A stretch of 34,768 nt of DNA, from positions 1-34,768 of the forward strand of contig NZ_RDBR01000025.1 in assembly GCF_009663775.1 (NCBI RefSeq), given 5' to 3'. Below, piece after piece: positions 24,606 through 30,715 of the stretch. Each line of letters begins with the position of its first letter. Positions within the stretch are counted from its first letter, which is position 1. The position numbers and the translations under genes are program-made. The DNA is from Lactobacillus sp. 0.1XD8-4. GTDB lineage: Bacteria; Bacillota; Bacilli; Lactobacillales; Lactobacillaceae. The notes beneath the pieces were generated by a model. That model worked only from the letters and a program-made list of their open reading frames with translations, did not search any database and was not told where the DNA came from.

Positions 24606-24695
24606 GCAAAGGGACAAGAGCTGCTACCTCTCGTCCCTTTGCGATCCGGAAAAACGAGTTTGCTGGCTAACCGCTATTTGCGATTAGCTTTTTTT
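24606..24695 (+). ncRNA. Antitoxin-like antisense RNA
   Basis: A predicted RNA of about 90 nt. It opens with a 15-bp hairpin with one mismatch (24606-24642, GCAAAGGGAC on the left arm), has a short linker with GCGATCCGG, and ends in a terminator (stem 24666-24688, then seven Ts at 24689-24695). It is complementary to the 3' end of the 40-residue membrane peptide gene on the other strand, like RatA against TxpA or SR4 against BsrG. The ATCCGG core recurs in the peptide gene's leader. Confidence 0.65.
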
Positions 24696-24796
24696 ATTAT
24701 CGCATATGCAATTGCAAAGTTGATACTTGCAACTGATATTGCTACGAGAGCATTAACGATAACTGCATCCTCATGTTTCCAGATAAACTCTTTCAT
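24674..24796 (-). CDS. Type I toxin-like small membrane peptide
   Basis: A 40-residue peptide: MKEFIWKHEDA, one membrane helix of small and aliphatic residues, and a basic tail IIKKANRK. The size, single helix and basic C terminus are those of type I toxins such as TxpA, BsrG or Fst, although the sequence matches none I know. It has its own promoter, a long folded 5' leader (GTAGTCAGGA / TCCTGAAGTGACTAC-type stem, then an ATCCGG hairpin touching the GGAGG site), and a convergent antisense RNA over its last codons. An alternative is a holin-like or regulatory peptide. Confidence 0.65.
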   Translation of the reverse strand: MKEFIWKHEDAVIVNALVAISVASINFAIAYAIIKKANRK

Positions 24797-24889
24797 CCAT
24801 TGAACTCGCCTCCATCCGGATAGAAAGGCTGTCGCCGGATCGCTGTAGTCACTTCAGGAGTAGCTAATTCCTTTCCTGACTACATTTAT

Positions 24890-24918
24890 ATTATACCTTA
24901 TTAACATATAAAAGACAA
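24890..24918 (-). promoter_or_regulatory. Promoter of the toxin-like peptide
   Basis: On the minus strand TTGTCT, a 17-nt spacer and a perfect TATAAT. Transcription would start near 24883, giving a leader of about 85 nt before the ATG. Confidence 0.7.
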
Positions 24919-24939
24919 TGAATTATTAATTTTTCATTG
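24916..24939. terminator. Bidirectional terminator after the membrane-anchored protein
   Basis: A 7-bp stem CAATGAA / TTCATTG with an AT-rich loop has T-runs on both sides (TCTTTTA on the minus strand, CCTTTTTTT on the plus strand). It overlaps the stop codon of the 205-residue gene and abuts the toxin promoter, separating the two units. Confidence 0.6.
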
Positions 24940-25551
24940 CCCTTTTTTTATTTTCTCCCATTCATTCTTAAAATATTCGTTGCCGTCCATCGAAGCCTTA
25001 TTGATTAACTTGGAAATATATTTATCTACTTCTGTATCATAACTCATACCATTATATCTGTTAATTTTGGCGGCAAAGTAATTTCTTCTAATACCATAAT
25101 CATAGTAATCACCAATATAGCTAAGTTCGCCCCATAGCAACTTTATATCGACCAGTATGCTTTTATTGGAATCATTATTTGGGATATATAAATTTAATTC
25201 ATAATATAATCTTTTTATCTCATCCATTTTGTCATCCAATGACTCTTTAGCAAGCTTATCTCCATCTACCATAGCCTTGTTGTAAAGATACATATACTTG
25301 GGAACTGCTGCCAGATATTGAGCATACAATGGTCTAACTTGATTCATCCAATCTATCCTACCTTTTGACACCAAATCAGCTTTATACTTTTTATTGTTAA
25401 ACCAAATTGTCCATATAAAAGTACCGATAGCTATTATGCTAGTTATAGCTATCCAATTAAAATATCCTTTATCAGTAAAAAAGAATTTTTCAATGTAGGT
25501 ACCTATCATTTTTTTATTAAAGTTGCTGCCAATTAATAGTGCAATACTCAT
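24934..25551 (-). CDS. Membrane-anchored cytoplasmic protein, cargo gene
   Basis: A 205-residue protein with one clear membrane helix (about 33-51, WIAITSIIAIGTFIWTIWF) and a charged cytoplasmic part starting KADLVSKGRIDWMNQVRPLY, rich in Lys, Tyr and Asp. This SK-R-W---VR opening is common in single-pass membrane proteins of unknown function. It stands alone, AT-rich, between the large RNA's terminator and its own. Superinfection exclusion or lysogenic conversion is a reasonable guess but unproven. GAGGTG precedes its ATG. Confidence 0.75.
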   Translation of the reverse strand: MSIALLIGSNFNKKMIGTYIEKFFFTDKGYFNWIAITSIIAIGTFIWTIWFNNKKYKADLVSKGRIDWMNQVRPLYAQYLAAVPKYMYLYNKAMVDGDKLAKESLDDKMDEIKRLYYELNLYIPNNDSNKSILVDIKLLWGELSYIGDYYDYGIRRNYFAAKINRYNGMSYDTEVDKYISKLINKASMDGNEYFKNEWEKIKKGQ

Positions 25552-25581
25552 TTATTTTCACCTCAATAACAATAATACAAA

Positions 25582-25604
25582 AGGCTAGCCACAAAGACTA
25601 GCCT
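25582..25604 (-). terminator. Terminator of the large structured RNA
   Basis: A perfect 7-bp stem AGGCTAG / CTAGCCT with a 9-nt loop, followed on the minus strand by TTTTG. It lies at the end of the ORF-free stretch. Confidence 0.75.
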
Positions 25605-25655
25605 GAGGTAAAGGCAAAAAGTAAAATGATCGTAGTTTAATGTCATTTCGGACAA

Positions 25656-25731
25656 TAGCTAAGAGACAGATTCGAACTGTAATTTTGCCACACAAGACTG
25701 AGTAATGTGTGCCCACCGTGGATCTTAGCTA
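25656..25731 (-). other. tRNA-like domain within the large RNA
   Basis: The two ends TAGCTAAGA and TCTTAGCTA pair over 9 bp as an acceptor-like stem. A T arm with the canonical loop TTCGAAT (stem ACAG / CTGT) stands at the right distance, and the total length is that of a tRNA. But no D arm can be drawn, and the middle hairpin (CACACA / TGTGTG) has an 11-nt loop instead of 7, so no anticodon is defined. No CCA is encoded. It is a tRNA mimic or a decayed tRNA rather than a working tRNA gene. Confidence 0.55.
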
Positions 25732-26321
25732 GCAATGCGACTCGTTAGCATTGCTATATACCATAATTATCAATGTACGGGTGAAGAAGGAGGCTGCCGA
25801 ATAACCTCCTTTCTTCTGATAATCATGATATAAAAACTTAGTAGGGCTTTGCACCCATATAGCCTTGAAGCCTAAGTATAATCAGGACCATACAATCACC
25901 GCACCCGGTCGTAGTTTTCCGCCTACTCCTGTAACGATATTGTTGTCCATTCATACGGTAATCCTTTAGCCGCTGAGTTAGATTACGTACTCTTCTGCTG
26001 ATTACAGCACGGTTGCTACGAGACTATCAGAGTAGCATGTAAATTTAATGATCTAAAGGAAATCTTCCAAAACGCATAAACCAAATTTAATCGTTACCGT
26101 AAATTTATTTTGAAGTTAGTTAATGATAGTCTCAACGTGGATTATGGGGCTCAGACCCATCAGTCACTCAAACATCTGATCCACACTCAAGCTTAACAAG
26201 AGATCCCGTGTGGTATTAAGCATAGAAATCTCTTTCCTTAAAGCCAGAATCCTAAATTTGAGTAGTTAAAGGCTTGCTCAGGCACAATTGGGGGTCACAA
26301 GGCTACATCGCTAACCTTCCG

Positions 26322-26330
26322 ACAATATCA
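26322..26330 (-). promoter_or_regulatory. Probable activated promoter of the large RNA
   Basis: TGATATTGT on the minus strand is a weak extended -10 element about 30 nt downstream of the last GTGAAC repeat, with no good -35 box. This layout suggests a promoter that needs an activator bound at the repeats, most simply ArpU. Confidence 0.4.
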
Positions 26331-26356
26331 TTTTCGCACTTAAAAACGGGCTTGAA

Positions 26357-26395
26357 GTTCACTAATAGTTCACTGTTTGTTCACTCGTTGTTCAC
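26357..26395 (-). repeat. Four GTGAAC repeats spaced exactly 11 bp
   Basis: On the plus strand GTTCAC occurs at 26357, 26368, 26379 and 26390. One repeat per helical turn places all copies on one face of the DNA, as for an activator array. The repeats overlap the last codons of the ArpU gene and precede the large RNA. A leader-type function for the late region is likely. Confidence 0.7.
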
Positions 26396-26843
26396 TTTTT
26401 TCGTCCTTATATGCATGAAGATCTTCTAGTAAGTCAGCATCACCGAGCAAACTAGTATATCTCTCCAGTGTATCCGCAAACTCACTACAAGCAATTTTTA
26501 AGTAATGATAGTAGCGCGTTTTTTCATAACCAATTTGATTAGCTACTTCCCAATCTTTTTTATTCTGAATAAACTTAGCAATTAATATTCGCCTACTTCT
26601 AAGACTACATGCGTTGAGTGCTTGAGCTATTGTCTCAACCAAGAGATGGTAATTAGCAACTTTAACCATTTGATTTTCCATTGAATTACCAGCAGCACTT
26701 GCTCTTGGCATTCCGTCAATTTGTGGGGATGTTAGCTTAATTCCTCCACCTGCTAAGCGACATAAGCGTGCATATTCGTCCTTAAAGAAATAGCGAACAT
26801 TATCAGTAGTTCCGTCAACATCTAATTCTTTCAAAAGCCCCAC
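26370..26843 (-). CDS. arpU: ArpU-family late transcription regulator
   Basis: A 157-residue protein. I start at GTG 26843 (10 nt after GGGGAG), so it reads MGLLKELDVDGTTDNVRYFF; a GTG 9 nt upstream is too close to that site. It has the N-terminal V..FF....RL..LAG pattern and a C-terminal sigma-like HTH (SLRSRRILIAKFIQNKKDWEVANQIGYEKTRYYHYLKIA). Such proteins activate late genes in Gram-positive phages. It is the last early gene, right before the 11-bp repeats and the large RNA. Confidence 0.85.
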   Translation of the reverse strand: MGLLKELDVDGTTDNVRYFFKDEYARLCRLAGGGIKLTSPQIDGMPRASAAGNSMENQMVKVANYHLLVETIAQALNACSLRSRRILIAKFIQNKKDWEVANQIGYEKTRYYHYLKIACSEFADTLERYTSLLGDADLLEDLHAYKDEKSEQRVNKQ

Positions 26844-26863
26844 TTTTAGCACTCTCCCCGTTT

Positions 26864-26922
26864 TGATATAATATTTATGTTTGATAATTTGAAGGAGCGT
26901 GCCACAGTGGTGCGCTTTTTTA
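26864..26922 (+). ncRNA. Short plus-strand RNA opposing the 47-residue membrane gene
   Basis: The extended -10 box TGATATAAT (26864-26872) has only a poor -35. Transcription from about 26879 would reach a GC-rich hairpin at 26897-26915, followed by six Ts. The hairpin ends a few nucleotides from the stop codon of the convergent 47-residue membrane gene. The RNA would be about 45 nt. Confidence 0.45.
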
Positions 26923-26923
26923 T

Positions 26924-27067
26924 TTACAGCATGCTAATTATCCAGTGCCATAAAAAGATATTGGCTGAAATCAAGCCGCCTAGTATTATTCCGCAAATAC
27001 AGGCACAGAATAAAAGGACAACTACACTGATTAATCCACCAAATGCTTCTTTAACTTTATTTGTCAT
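26924..27067 (-). CDS. Small membrane protein, 47 residues
   Basis: Starts MTNKVKEAFGG, followed by a long hydrophobic stretch with cysteines (LLFCACICGIILGG) and a second hydrophobic part ending WHWIISML, probably two membrane helices. GAGGG precedes its ATG and it overlaps the upstream basic gene by 11 nt. Function unknown; a convergent short RNA ends against it. Confidence 0.65.
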   Translation of the reverse strand: MTNKVKEAFGGLISVVVLLFCACICGIILGGLISANIFLWHWIISML

Positions 27068-27155
27068 TATTTCCCTCACGTTTAACCTTATTATTCTCTC
27101 GCCGCTGTCGCTTTTTGCGCTGGCGGTTTTTACTTTTACTTTTTGATTTGGTCAT
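27057..27155 (-). CDS. Very basic peptide, 32 residues
   Basis: Starts MTKSKSKSKNRQRKKRQRR and ends NNDK; more than half of the residues are Lys or Arg. It overlaps both neighbouring genes by 11-20 nt. A nucleic-acid-binding role is possible from charge alone. The coding value is supported mainly by the tight spacing. Confidence 0.45.
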   Translation of the reverse strand: MTKSKSKSKNRQRKKRQRRENNKVKREGNNDK

Positions 27156-27393
27156 GCTTTTGAACCTCTCTCGGTATGATTACAGCTCTGGGATGATCGG
27201 CTGCGTATCGTTGCGCATCATGTAGTTCTTCAAAGACATGAATTAATTCGAGCTTACCATAGTCATCCAACTTCATATCTTTAACAACATAGACAATCCC
27301 ATAATCAGCTTGTTTGTTAAATTCATCCCTGGCAATTGATTTAATTGCTGTTACCTGTGCCTCGTTAAATAGTATTCTGCTAGTAGCTTTTAT
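27136..27393 (-). CDS. Hypothetical early protein without a standard start codon
   Basis: The frame is open for about 100 codons and looks like real protein (RILFNEAQVTAIKSIARDEF, then ELIHVFEELHDAQRYAADHP), but contains no ATG, GTG or TTG until the middle. The best ribosome site, GGGAGTGGG, is followed directly by ATA AAA GCT, so I place a possible ATA start at 27393. Otherwise the start was lost, or the frame is entered from the upstream 78-residue gene, which it overlaps out of frame. Confidence 0.5.
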   Translation of the reverse strand: MKATSRILFNEAQVTAIKSIARDEFNKQADYGIVYVVKDMKLDDYGKLELIHVFEELHDAQRYAADHPRAVIIPREVQKHDQIKK

Positions 27394-27416
27394 CCCACTC
27401 CCTGATTCGGAATAAA

Positions 27417-27653
27417 CTACATCGCCATTGTATCTAAATCATTAGTCGTACCCCGCATATAAATAATTCTTGCATCCAAGTTTTCCAAATAAGTTTGCAT
27501 TGACCTTAGCTGAGCATTTAGTAGTGTTAATTCCAATGGGGATGAAAGCTTAGGCCCATCTTTAACAATAAATTGAGCTAACCGGTCTATTTTGCCTAAC
27601 AGATCCTTTCGCTCCTTTGATAATTGCTGAAGTACTTTTCGTTTACTTGTCAT
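27417..27653 (-). CDS. Coiled-coil early protein, 78 residues
   Basis: Starts MTSKRKVLQQLSKERKDLL and forms two amphipathic helices joined around KDGPKLSSP. The second helix carries NAQLRSMQTYLENLDARI. Such helical hairpins are common among small phage early proteins. GGTGAG precedes the ATG; the gene overlaps the upstream membrane gene by 11 nt. Function unknown. Confidence 0.7.
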   Translation of the reverse strand: MTSKRKVLQQLSKERKDLLGKIDRLAQFIVKDGPKLSSPLELTLLNAQLRSMQTYLENLDARIIYMRGTTNDLDTMAM

Positions 27654-27777
27654 TGTATTTTCTCACCTGATTAGTTCGCCGTTCCTCAAAGTTTGCTTGT
27701 TTTATCGATAGGACAGTCCCTAAGATAAAACCAACAGTAAAAATCAAGACGGCGCCGATAATTAATAGTTCTGTCAT
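27643..27777 (-). CDS. Small single-pass membrane protein, 44 residues
   Basis: Starts MTELLIIGAVLIFTVGFILG: one N-terminal membrane helix, then a short basic cytoplasmic tail (FEERRTNQVRKYNDK). It begins one nucleotide after the preceding stop codon and overlaps the next gene by 11 nt. No family recognised. Confidence 0.65.
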   Translation of the reverse strand: MTELLIIGAVLIFTVGFILGTVLSIKQANFEERRTNQVRKYNDK

Positions 27778-27972
27778 TTACTTCATCCCCATTTTCTGAA
27801 CATACATTCTATAAAACAATCTACATTTCTTACCATTAAGACCTTTAACCTTTTGTAAAGCTCTCACACGTGGACGGTGATGTAAACGGGTTGTCATTGC
27901 TTTACGACGGTAATGCCGATACTGTTGTTCTCTCAATACAACTGTTGGGTGTTTTTTTCGTTGCTTGCTCAT
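27778..27972 (-). CDS. Small basic protein, 64 residues
   Basis: Starts MSKQRKKHPTVVLREQQYRHYRR; rich in Arg, Lys and His throughout, with no acidic residues except near the N terminus. It shares a 1-nt overlap with the DUF6275-like gene. A nucleic-acid-binding role is likely from composition, but no motif identifies it. Confidence 0.65.
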   Translation of the reverse strand: MSKQRKKHPTVVLREQQYRHYRRKAMTTRLHHRPRVRALQKVKGLNGKKCRLFYRMYVQKMGMK

Positions 27973-28235
27973 TAGTTTTCCACCTCAAAGCTTTTATTTT
28001 CTTGTTTGTTGTAAATATCTAAGTACAATTGCTTCTTATCACCATTGTAAGTTGCCTCGTAATAATGCTGGTCGTCTTCAATATCAGTAGCTAATAGAGC
28101 TTTGTGATTCTGTAAAACCTTGGCTTGCCAAACTACATAAACATGAAAGAGTGAGGTGCCATCTTTAGCAACGTTATCATAGGTATATCTCTTAACCTCT
28201 AACTTTGCCATCATTATAAATTCTTCGTTTGTCAT
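27972..28235 (-). CDS. DUF6275-like protein
   Basis: An 87-residue protein, MTNEEFIMMAKLEVKRY, with VYVVWQAKVLQNHKALLAT and YYEATYNGDKKQLYLDIYNK, the signature I know from the DUF6275 group of small phage proteins. Function of the family is unknown. Overlaps both neighbours by 1 nt. Confidence 0.75.
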   Translation of the reverse strand: MTNEEFIMMAKLEVKRYTYDNVAKDGTSLFHVYVVWQAKVLQNHKALLATDIEDDQHYYEATYNGDKKQLYLDIYNKQENKSFEVEN

Positions 28236-28459
28236 TACTCACCCTCCTTATTCAGCGGACGCCCACATTTAGGACAGCAATCAATATTAATTTCTTCAAT
28301 AAATCTGTGATGGTGTGTATTCCATACTCCTAAAAAGTAACCATTTGGATTTGTAAATAAGTTTGCTTTATTACCATTATGAGTAGTAAATTCAAGCCCA
28401 AGCTCTCCTTGCTCAAAATGACAATGAAAGCAATTCTTTTGCTTTTCAGTTAATTTCAT
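28235..28459 (-). CDS. Small zinc-ribbon-like protein
   Basis: 74 residues from MKLTEKQKNCFHCHF; a longer reading from 28480 is possible. Two Cys-x2-Cys/His pairs, CFHCH near the N terminus and CCPKCGRPL at the C terminus, could bind one zinc. The middle is beta-like (GLEFTTHNGNKANLF). No specific function assigned. Confidence 0.7.
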   Translation of the reverse strand: MKLTEKQKNCFHCHFEQGELGLEFTTHNGNKANLFTNPNGYFLGVWNTHHHRFIEEINIDCCPKCGRPLNKEGE

Positions 28460-28691
28460 TATTATCACTCTTTTCCTCAATTTTTCTCAATTCCCAATAA
28501 AGTGAAGAATTAGCTAACCAGTGTTTTTTGCCACGATACTTTGTCCCCTTGTAGAAGGGTAGCTCAAATTTTCTTGCCAGGTCTTTCATCATTAAGTGAT
28601 TAATCCAATACACTTTTTTTCTCTCATCGCTCTTCATTAATTTTTGATACTCAACAAGGATTTTATGTAAAGTTCGTCGATTAATCTTCAT
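28446..28691 (-). CDS. Hypothetical early protein, 81 residues
   Basis: A basic helical protein starting MKINRRTLHKILVEYQKL, with YWINHLMMKDLARKFELPFY and a KGTKYRGKKHW stretch. The ALARKFELPFYKG-type part could be a small DNA-contacting helix. It overlaps the zinc-ribbon gene. Unassigned. Confidence 0.65.
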   Translation of the reverse strand: MKINRRTLHKILVEYQKLMKSDERKKVYWINHLMMKDLARKFELPFYKGTKYRGKKHWLANSSLYWELRKIEEKSDNNEIN

Positions 28692-28702
28692 GGTTTACTT
28701 CC

Positions 28703-28885
28703 TCATTCATCAATTGCAACTAGTTTAGCCATATCATCGTAGTTAATTCTGAAACGCTCTAAGTGACCAAGATTAAATCGAGTAACAATAATCTCGTCAC
28801 CATAAAGAGATTGATTAATGATCTCTCTGGTAGTTTCTCGTACTGATAATTTAAGACCGTTATGAAAAATTATTCGTGTCCGCAT
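28703..28885 (-). CDS. Small beta-rich early protein, 60 residues
   Basis: Starts MRTRIIFHNGLKLSVRETT. Alternating hydrophobic residues suggest a small beta barrel or ribbon (DEIIVTRFNLGHLERFRINYDDM). It shares one nucleotide with the DUF2303-like gene upstream. No known family. Confidence 0.65.
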   Translation of the reverse strand: MRTRIIFHNGLKLSVRETTREIINQSLYGDEIIVTRFNLGHLERFRINYDDMAKLVAIDE

Positions 28886-29631
28886 TATGCAATCACCGGA
28901 TACTTAATCTCGCCAAACGTTTCTTGCTCTAGCTGCTGAATATACTTCTTAATATTATTCTTTGCTTCTACTTGCCATTGGTTATTATCAGCCATGAATA
29001 ATGCTGATTGCATCCCCTCACGCATCCGGAAGATAAACTTACTTGCTGGCTGATCAACTTCCTGGAATGTCCGGAAAGGAATTAACTTAACAGGATTAGG
29101 AACTTTCACTTCATCAACGCTAGCAACACCAGAATTAATCTGAACACTTTGGCTTACACCGTCATCGGTTTGTTGGTGAATGCTTTCATTACGAAGATTG
29201 CTGACAACTTTCAGAATGATATTTCGGTCGTCATTCTCCTCGAAATGTGACTGCAGCATAATGATCATGCTTTCCTGATCTAAGTAACTTTCTAAGTTAA
29301 GACTATCAACCACTGCCCGAACCTCAGCAAAACAAGGACGTTGACCACCCTTAGCTAAGTTTCCAATTACCTCAACCTTAGTCGGACTAACCACATGGAT
29401 TTTTAGTGCATCGTTAATTGACGATCCTTCACTTTCCAACCACTCAATTAAGCTAGTTAATTGGTTCAGCTGGAGGGGATGAGCAATGATCGGATCATTA
29501 AGTAAAGCTGCATCCCCATCATGATCAAGAAGATACTGCCGGCCGTTTAAACCTGTAATGAGCTGATTGCCGTTAGCATCATTTACGAGTTGTTCAAATT
29601 GGGTTAATTCACTGTTAATCTTAGTTTCCAT
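28885..29631 (-). CDS. DUF2303-like phage protein
   Basis: A 248-residue acidic protein. The C-terminal half carries LIPFRTFQEVDQPASKFIFRMR, matching the FRTF-EV-QP-S-F-FRLR pattern of DUF2303, a family found in phage recombination/replication neighbourhoods. The first half has mixed helices (HPLQLNQLTSLIEWLESEG). It is followed upstream by the replication-terminator-like gene with a 3-nt gap. Function unknown. Confidence 0.7.
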   Translation of the reverse strand: METKINSELTQFEQLVNDANGNQLITGLNGRQYLLDHDGDAALLNDPIIAHPLQLNQLTSLIEWLESEGSSINDALKIHVVSPTKVEVIGNLAKGGQRPCFAEVRAVVDSLNLESYLDQESMIIMLQSHFEENDDRNIILKVVSNLRNESIHQQTDDGVSQSVQINSGVASVDEVKVPNPVKLIPFRTFQEVDQPASKFIFRMREGMQSALFMADNNQWQVEAKNNIKKYIQQLEQETFGEIKYPVIA

Positions 29632-29634
29632 AAG

Positions 29635-30060
29635 TTAGTTCTCCTGCTTTTGCAAATCAATGATCTTGCGCTTTTCTTCTTTTTCAACTTCTTCAACTGG
29701 TTCGCCAGTGTCCGTCTTAGCCTTACCATCATCTGGATCAATGTAAGTTTGTCCTTTAACGCCTGACTTCAACTCGTTAACGTGAACCTTACCGTTAATA
29801 TCACGGCCTAAAAGCATAGTAGTTGGTACTCCCACTTCTGGAGCAAGGGTGGTCTTAACTTCAACTGTGACATCTGAGGCATCCCGTTTTTCATTAGGGG
29901 CTAACGTGATATTAAGTTGGACCTTCCGCTTTTTAGTTGGGTCTGTATTGGGATCAAGGATATTGTCTGCAACTTGTTGCAACGCACGGTTAAGCTTAAC
30001 TTGCACACCACCATCTGCAATTTCTGATAAATCAAAATTAATAGCTTTCTTCTTACTCAT
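29635..30060 (-). CDS. Phage 'replication terminator protein' homologue
   Basis: A 141-residue protein with INFDLSEIADGGVQVKLNRALQQVADNILDPNTD and then KKRKVQLNITLAPNEKRD, the typical pattern of small phage proteins that databases name replication terminator protein. That name is not backed by experiment for phage members, so the role is uncertain. The C terminus is acidic/basic and disordered. Confidence 0.7.
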   Translation of the reverse strand: MSKKKAINFDLSEIADGGVQVKLNRALQQVADNILDPNTDPTKKRKVQLNITLAPNEKRDASDVTVEVKTTLAPEVGVPTTMLLGRDINGKVHVNELKSGVKGQTYIDPDDGKAKTDTGEPVEEVEKEEKRKIIDLQKQEN

Positions 30061-30075
30061 AACACTCGATCTCCT

Positions 30076-30522
30076 TTACAATGCGCGTCGTTGAAGCTTA
30101 ATAAATGGCAATTTACCCATTACATCAATTGTCTCATCATAGGTGAATGCCTTAGCTTCTGAGCGTTCTTGTGTGACTGAAAAGTTAATATTTACGCCTT
30201 GATATTGAGTATTAACTCCAGGGACCTCTTTTAGGTAACGTGGGGATGTTGCATAGCTGCCACCTACTTCTAGGCAATACATTGGCTTATCCCGTTCATC
30301 TAATTCAGTTAAGGAATACTCCATCACAACCTTAGCAATCCTTTTTTGAACCGACTTAGATAATTTAGGACGGCCATACATCTGAAACCGGCCTACTCTT
30401 GTTTGACTTACTCTTGCTACTTCGTAATAGTCAATCATTACCATCAGCGCGTCTTCGATCTTACTTTGTTTCAAATTCAAGCCAAATTCAGCCATTTTAT
30501 TTCTAAATTCTGATGTTTCCAT
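30076..30522 (-). CDS. Hypothetical early protein, 148 residues
   Basis: A mixed helix/strand protein starting METSEFRNKMAEFGLNLKQS, with RVGRFQMYGRPKLSKSVQKRIAKVVMEYS in the middle and a beta-like C terminus. Gene-like codon use and a clean ribosome site (GAGAAATAAGAAA). No motif points to function; its place beside DUF2303-like and methyltransferase-like genes suggests DNA metabolism. Confidence 0.65.
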   Translation of the reverse strand: METSEFRNKMAEFGLNLKQSKIEDALMVMIDYYEVARVSQTRVGRFQMYGRPKLSKSVQKRIAKVVMEYSLTELDERDKPMYCLEVGGSYATSPRYLKEVPGVNTQYQGVNINFSVTQERSEAKAFTYDETIDVMGKLPFIKLQRRAL

Positions 30523-30526
30523 TTTC

Positions 30527-30715
30527 TTATTTCTCCTCGCTTACCTTTTTTCTAAATTTAAGTATTTCTTGTAGCCGCCAATCATCAGCCGGCAAAAGCT
30601 CTTCTGCTCTCAGCCGACTGTATTTCCAAAATTTCCCGTCAAATGTGTGGTAATTTTCTAGTTCATCGAGGGCATCACTTAATTTGTCTGTTATGAAATC
30701 AGTCAAACTTATCAA
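30527..30715 (-). CDS. Hypothetical early protein overlapping the methyltransferase-like gene
   Basis: About 62 residues when read from TTG at 30715 (then ISLTDFITDKLSDALDELENY); GTG at 30778 would give 83 residues. Neither start has a good ribosome binding site, and both lie inside the end of the upstream gene, so coupling is likely. The C-terminal part is polar with DWRLQEILKFRKKVSEEK. Function unknown. Confidence 0.55.
   Translation of the reverse strand: MISLTDFITDKLSDALDELENYHTFDGKFWKYSRLRAEELLPADDWRLQEILKFRKKVSEEK

Larger units (their letters stand above)
25578..26320 (-). ncRNA. Large structured RNA, GOLLD/ROOL-like
   Basis: About 740 nt with no ORF in a genome that is otherwise packed with genes. 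On the minus strand it begins a few nucleotides past a probable late promoter and ends at a terminator. Many helices are visible: 26125-26133 with 26020-26028 (9 bp perfect), 26090-26097 with 25931-25938 (8 bp), 25872-25877 with 25836-25841, hairpins 25783-25816 (11 bp, one bulge) and 25730-25756 (9 bp perfect), crossing pairs around 26181-26233, and a tRNA-like end. GOLLD and ROOL RNAs are known giant RNAs of Lactobacillales prophages, often associated with tRNAs, and fit in size and place. I cannot tell which class it is without a covariance search. Confidence 0.7.

Noticed and set aside
24546-24803. Plus-strand 85-codon open frame in the toxin-like locus
   Set aside because: It crosses a strong terminator and the hairpin of the short RNA and lacks a ribosome site; the minus-strand 40-residue peptide fits better.
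25656-25731. Calling a functional tRNA gene
   Set aside because: There is no D arm, no 7-nt anticodon loop and a mismatch in the T stem, so only a tRNA-like domain can be supported.
27100-27150. GC-rich hairpin followed by Ts on the plus strand
   Set aside because: It is explained by Arg/Lys codons of the basic minus-strand peptide and has no promoter upstream with acceptable spacing.
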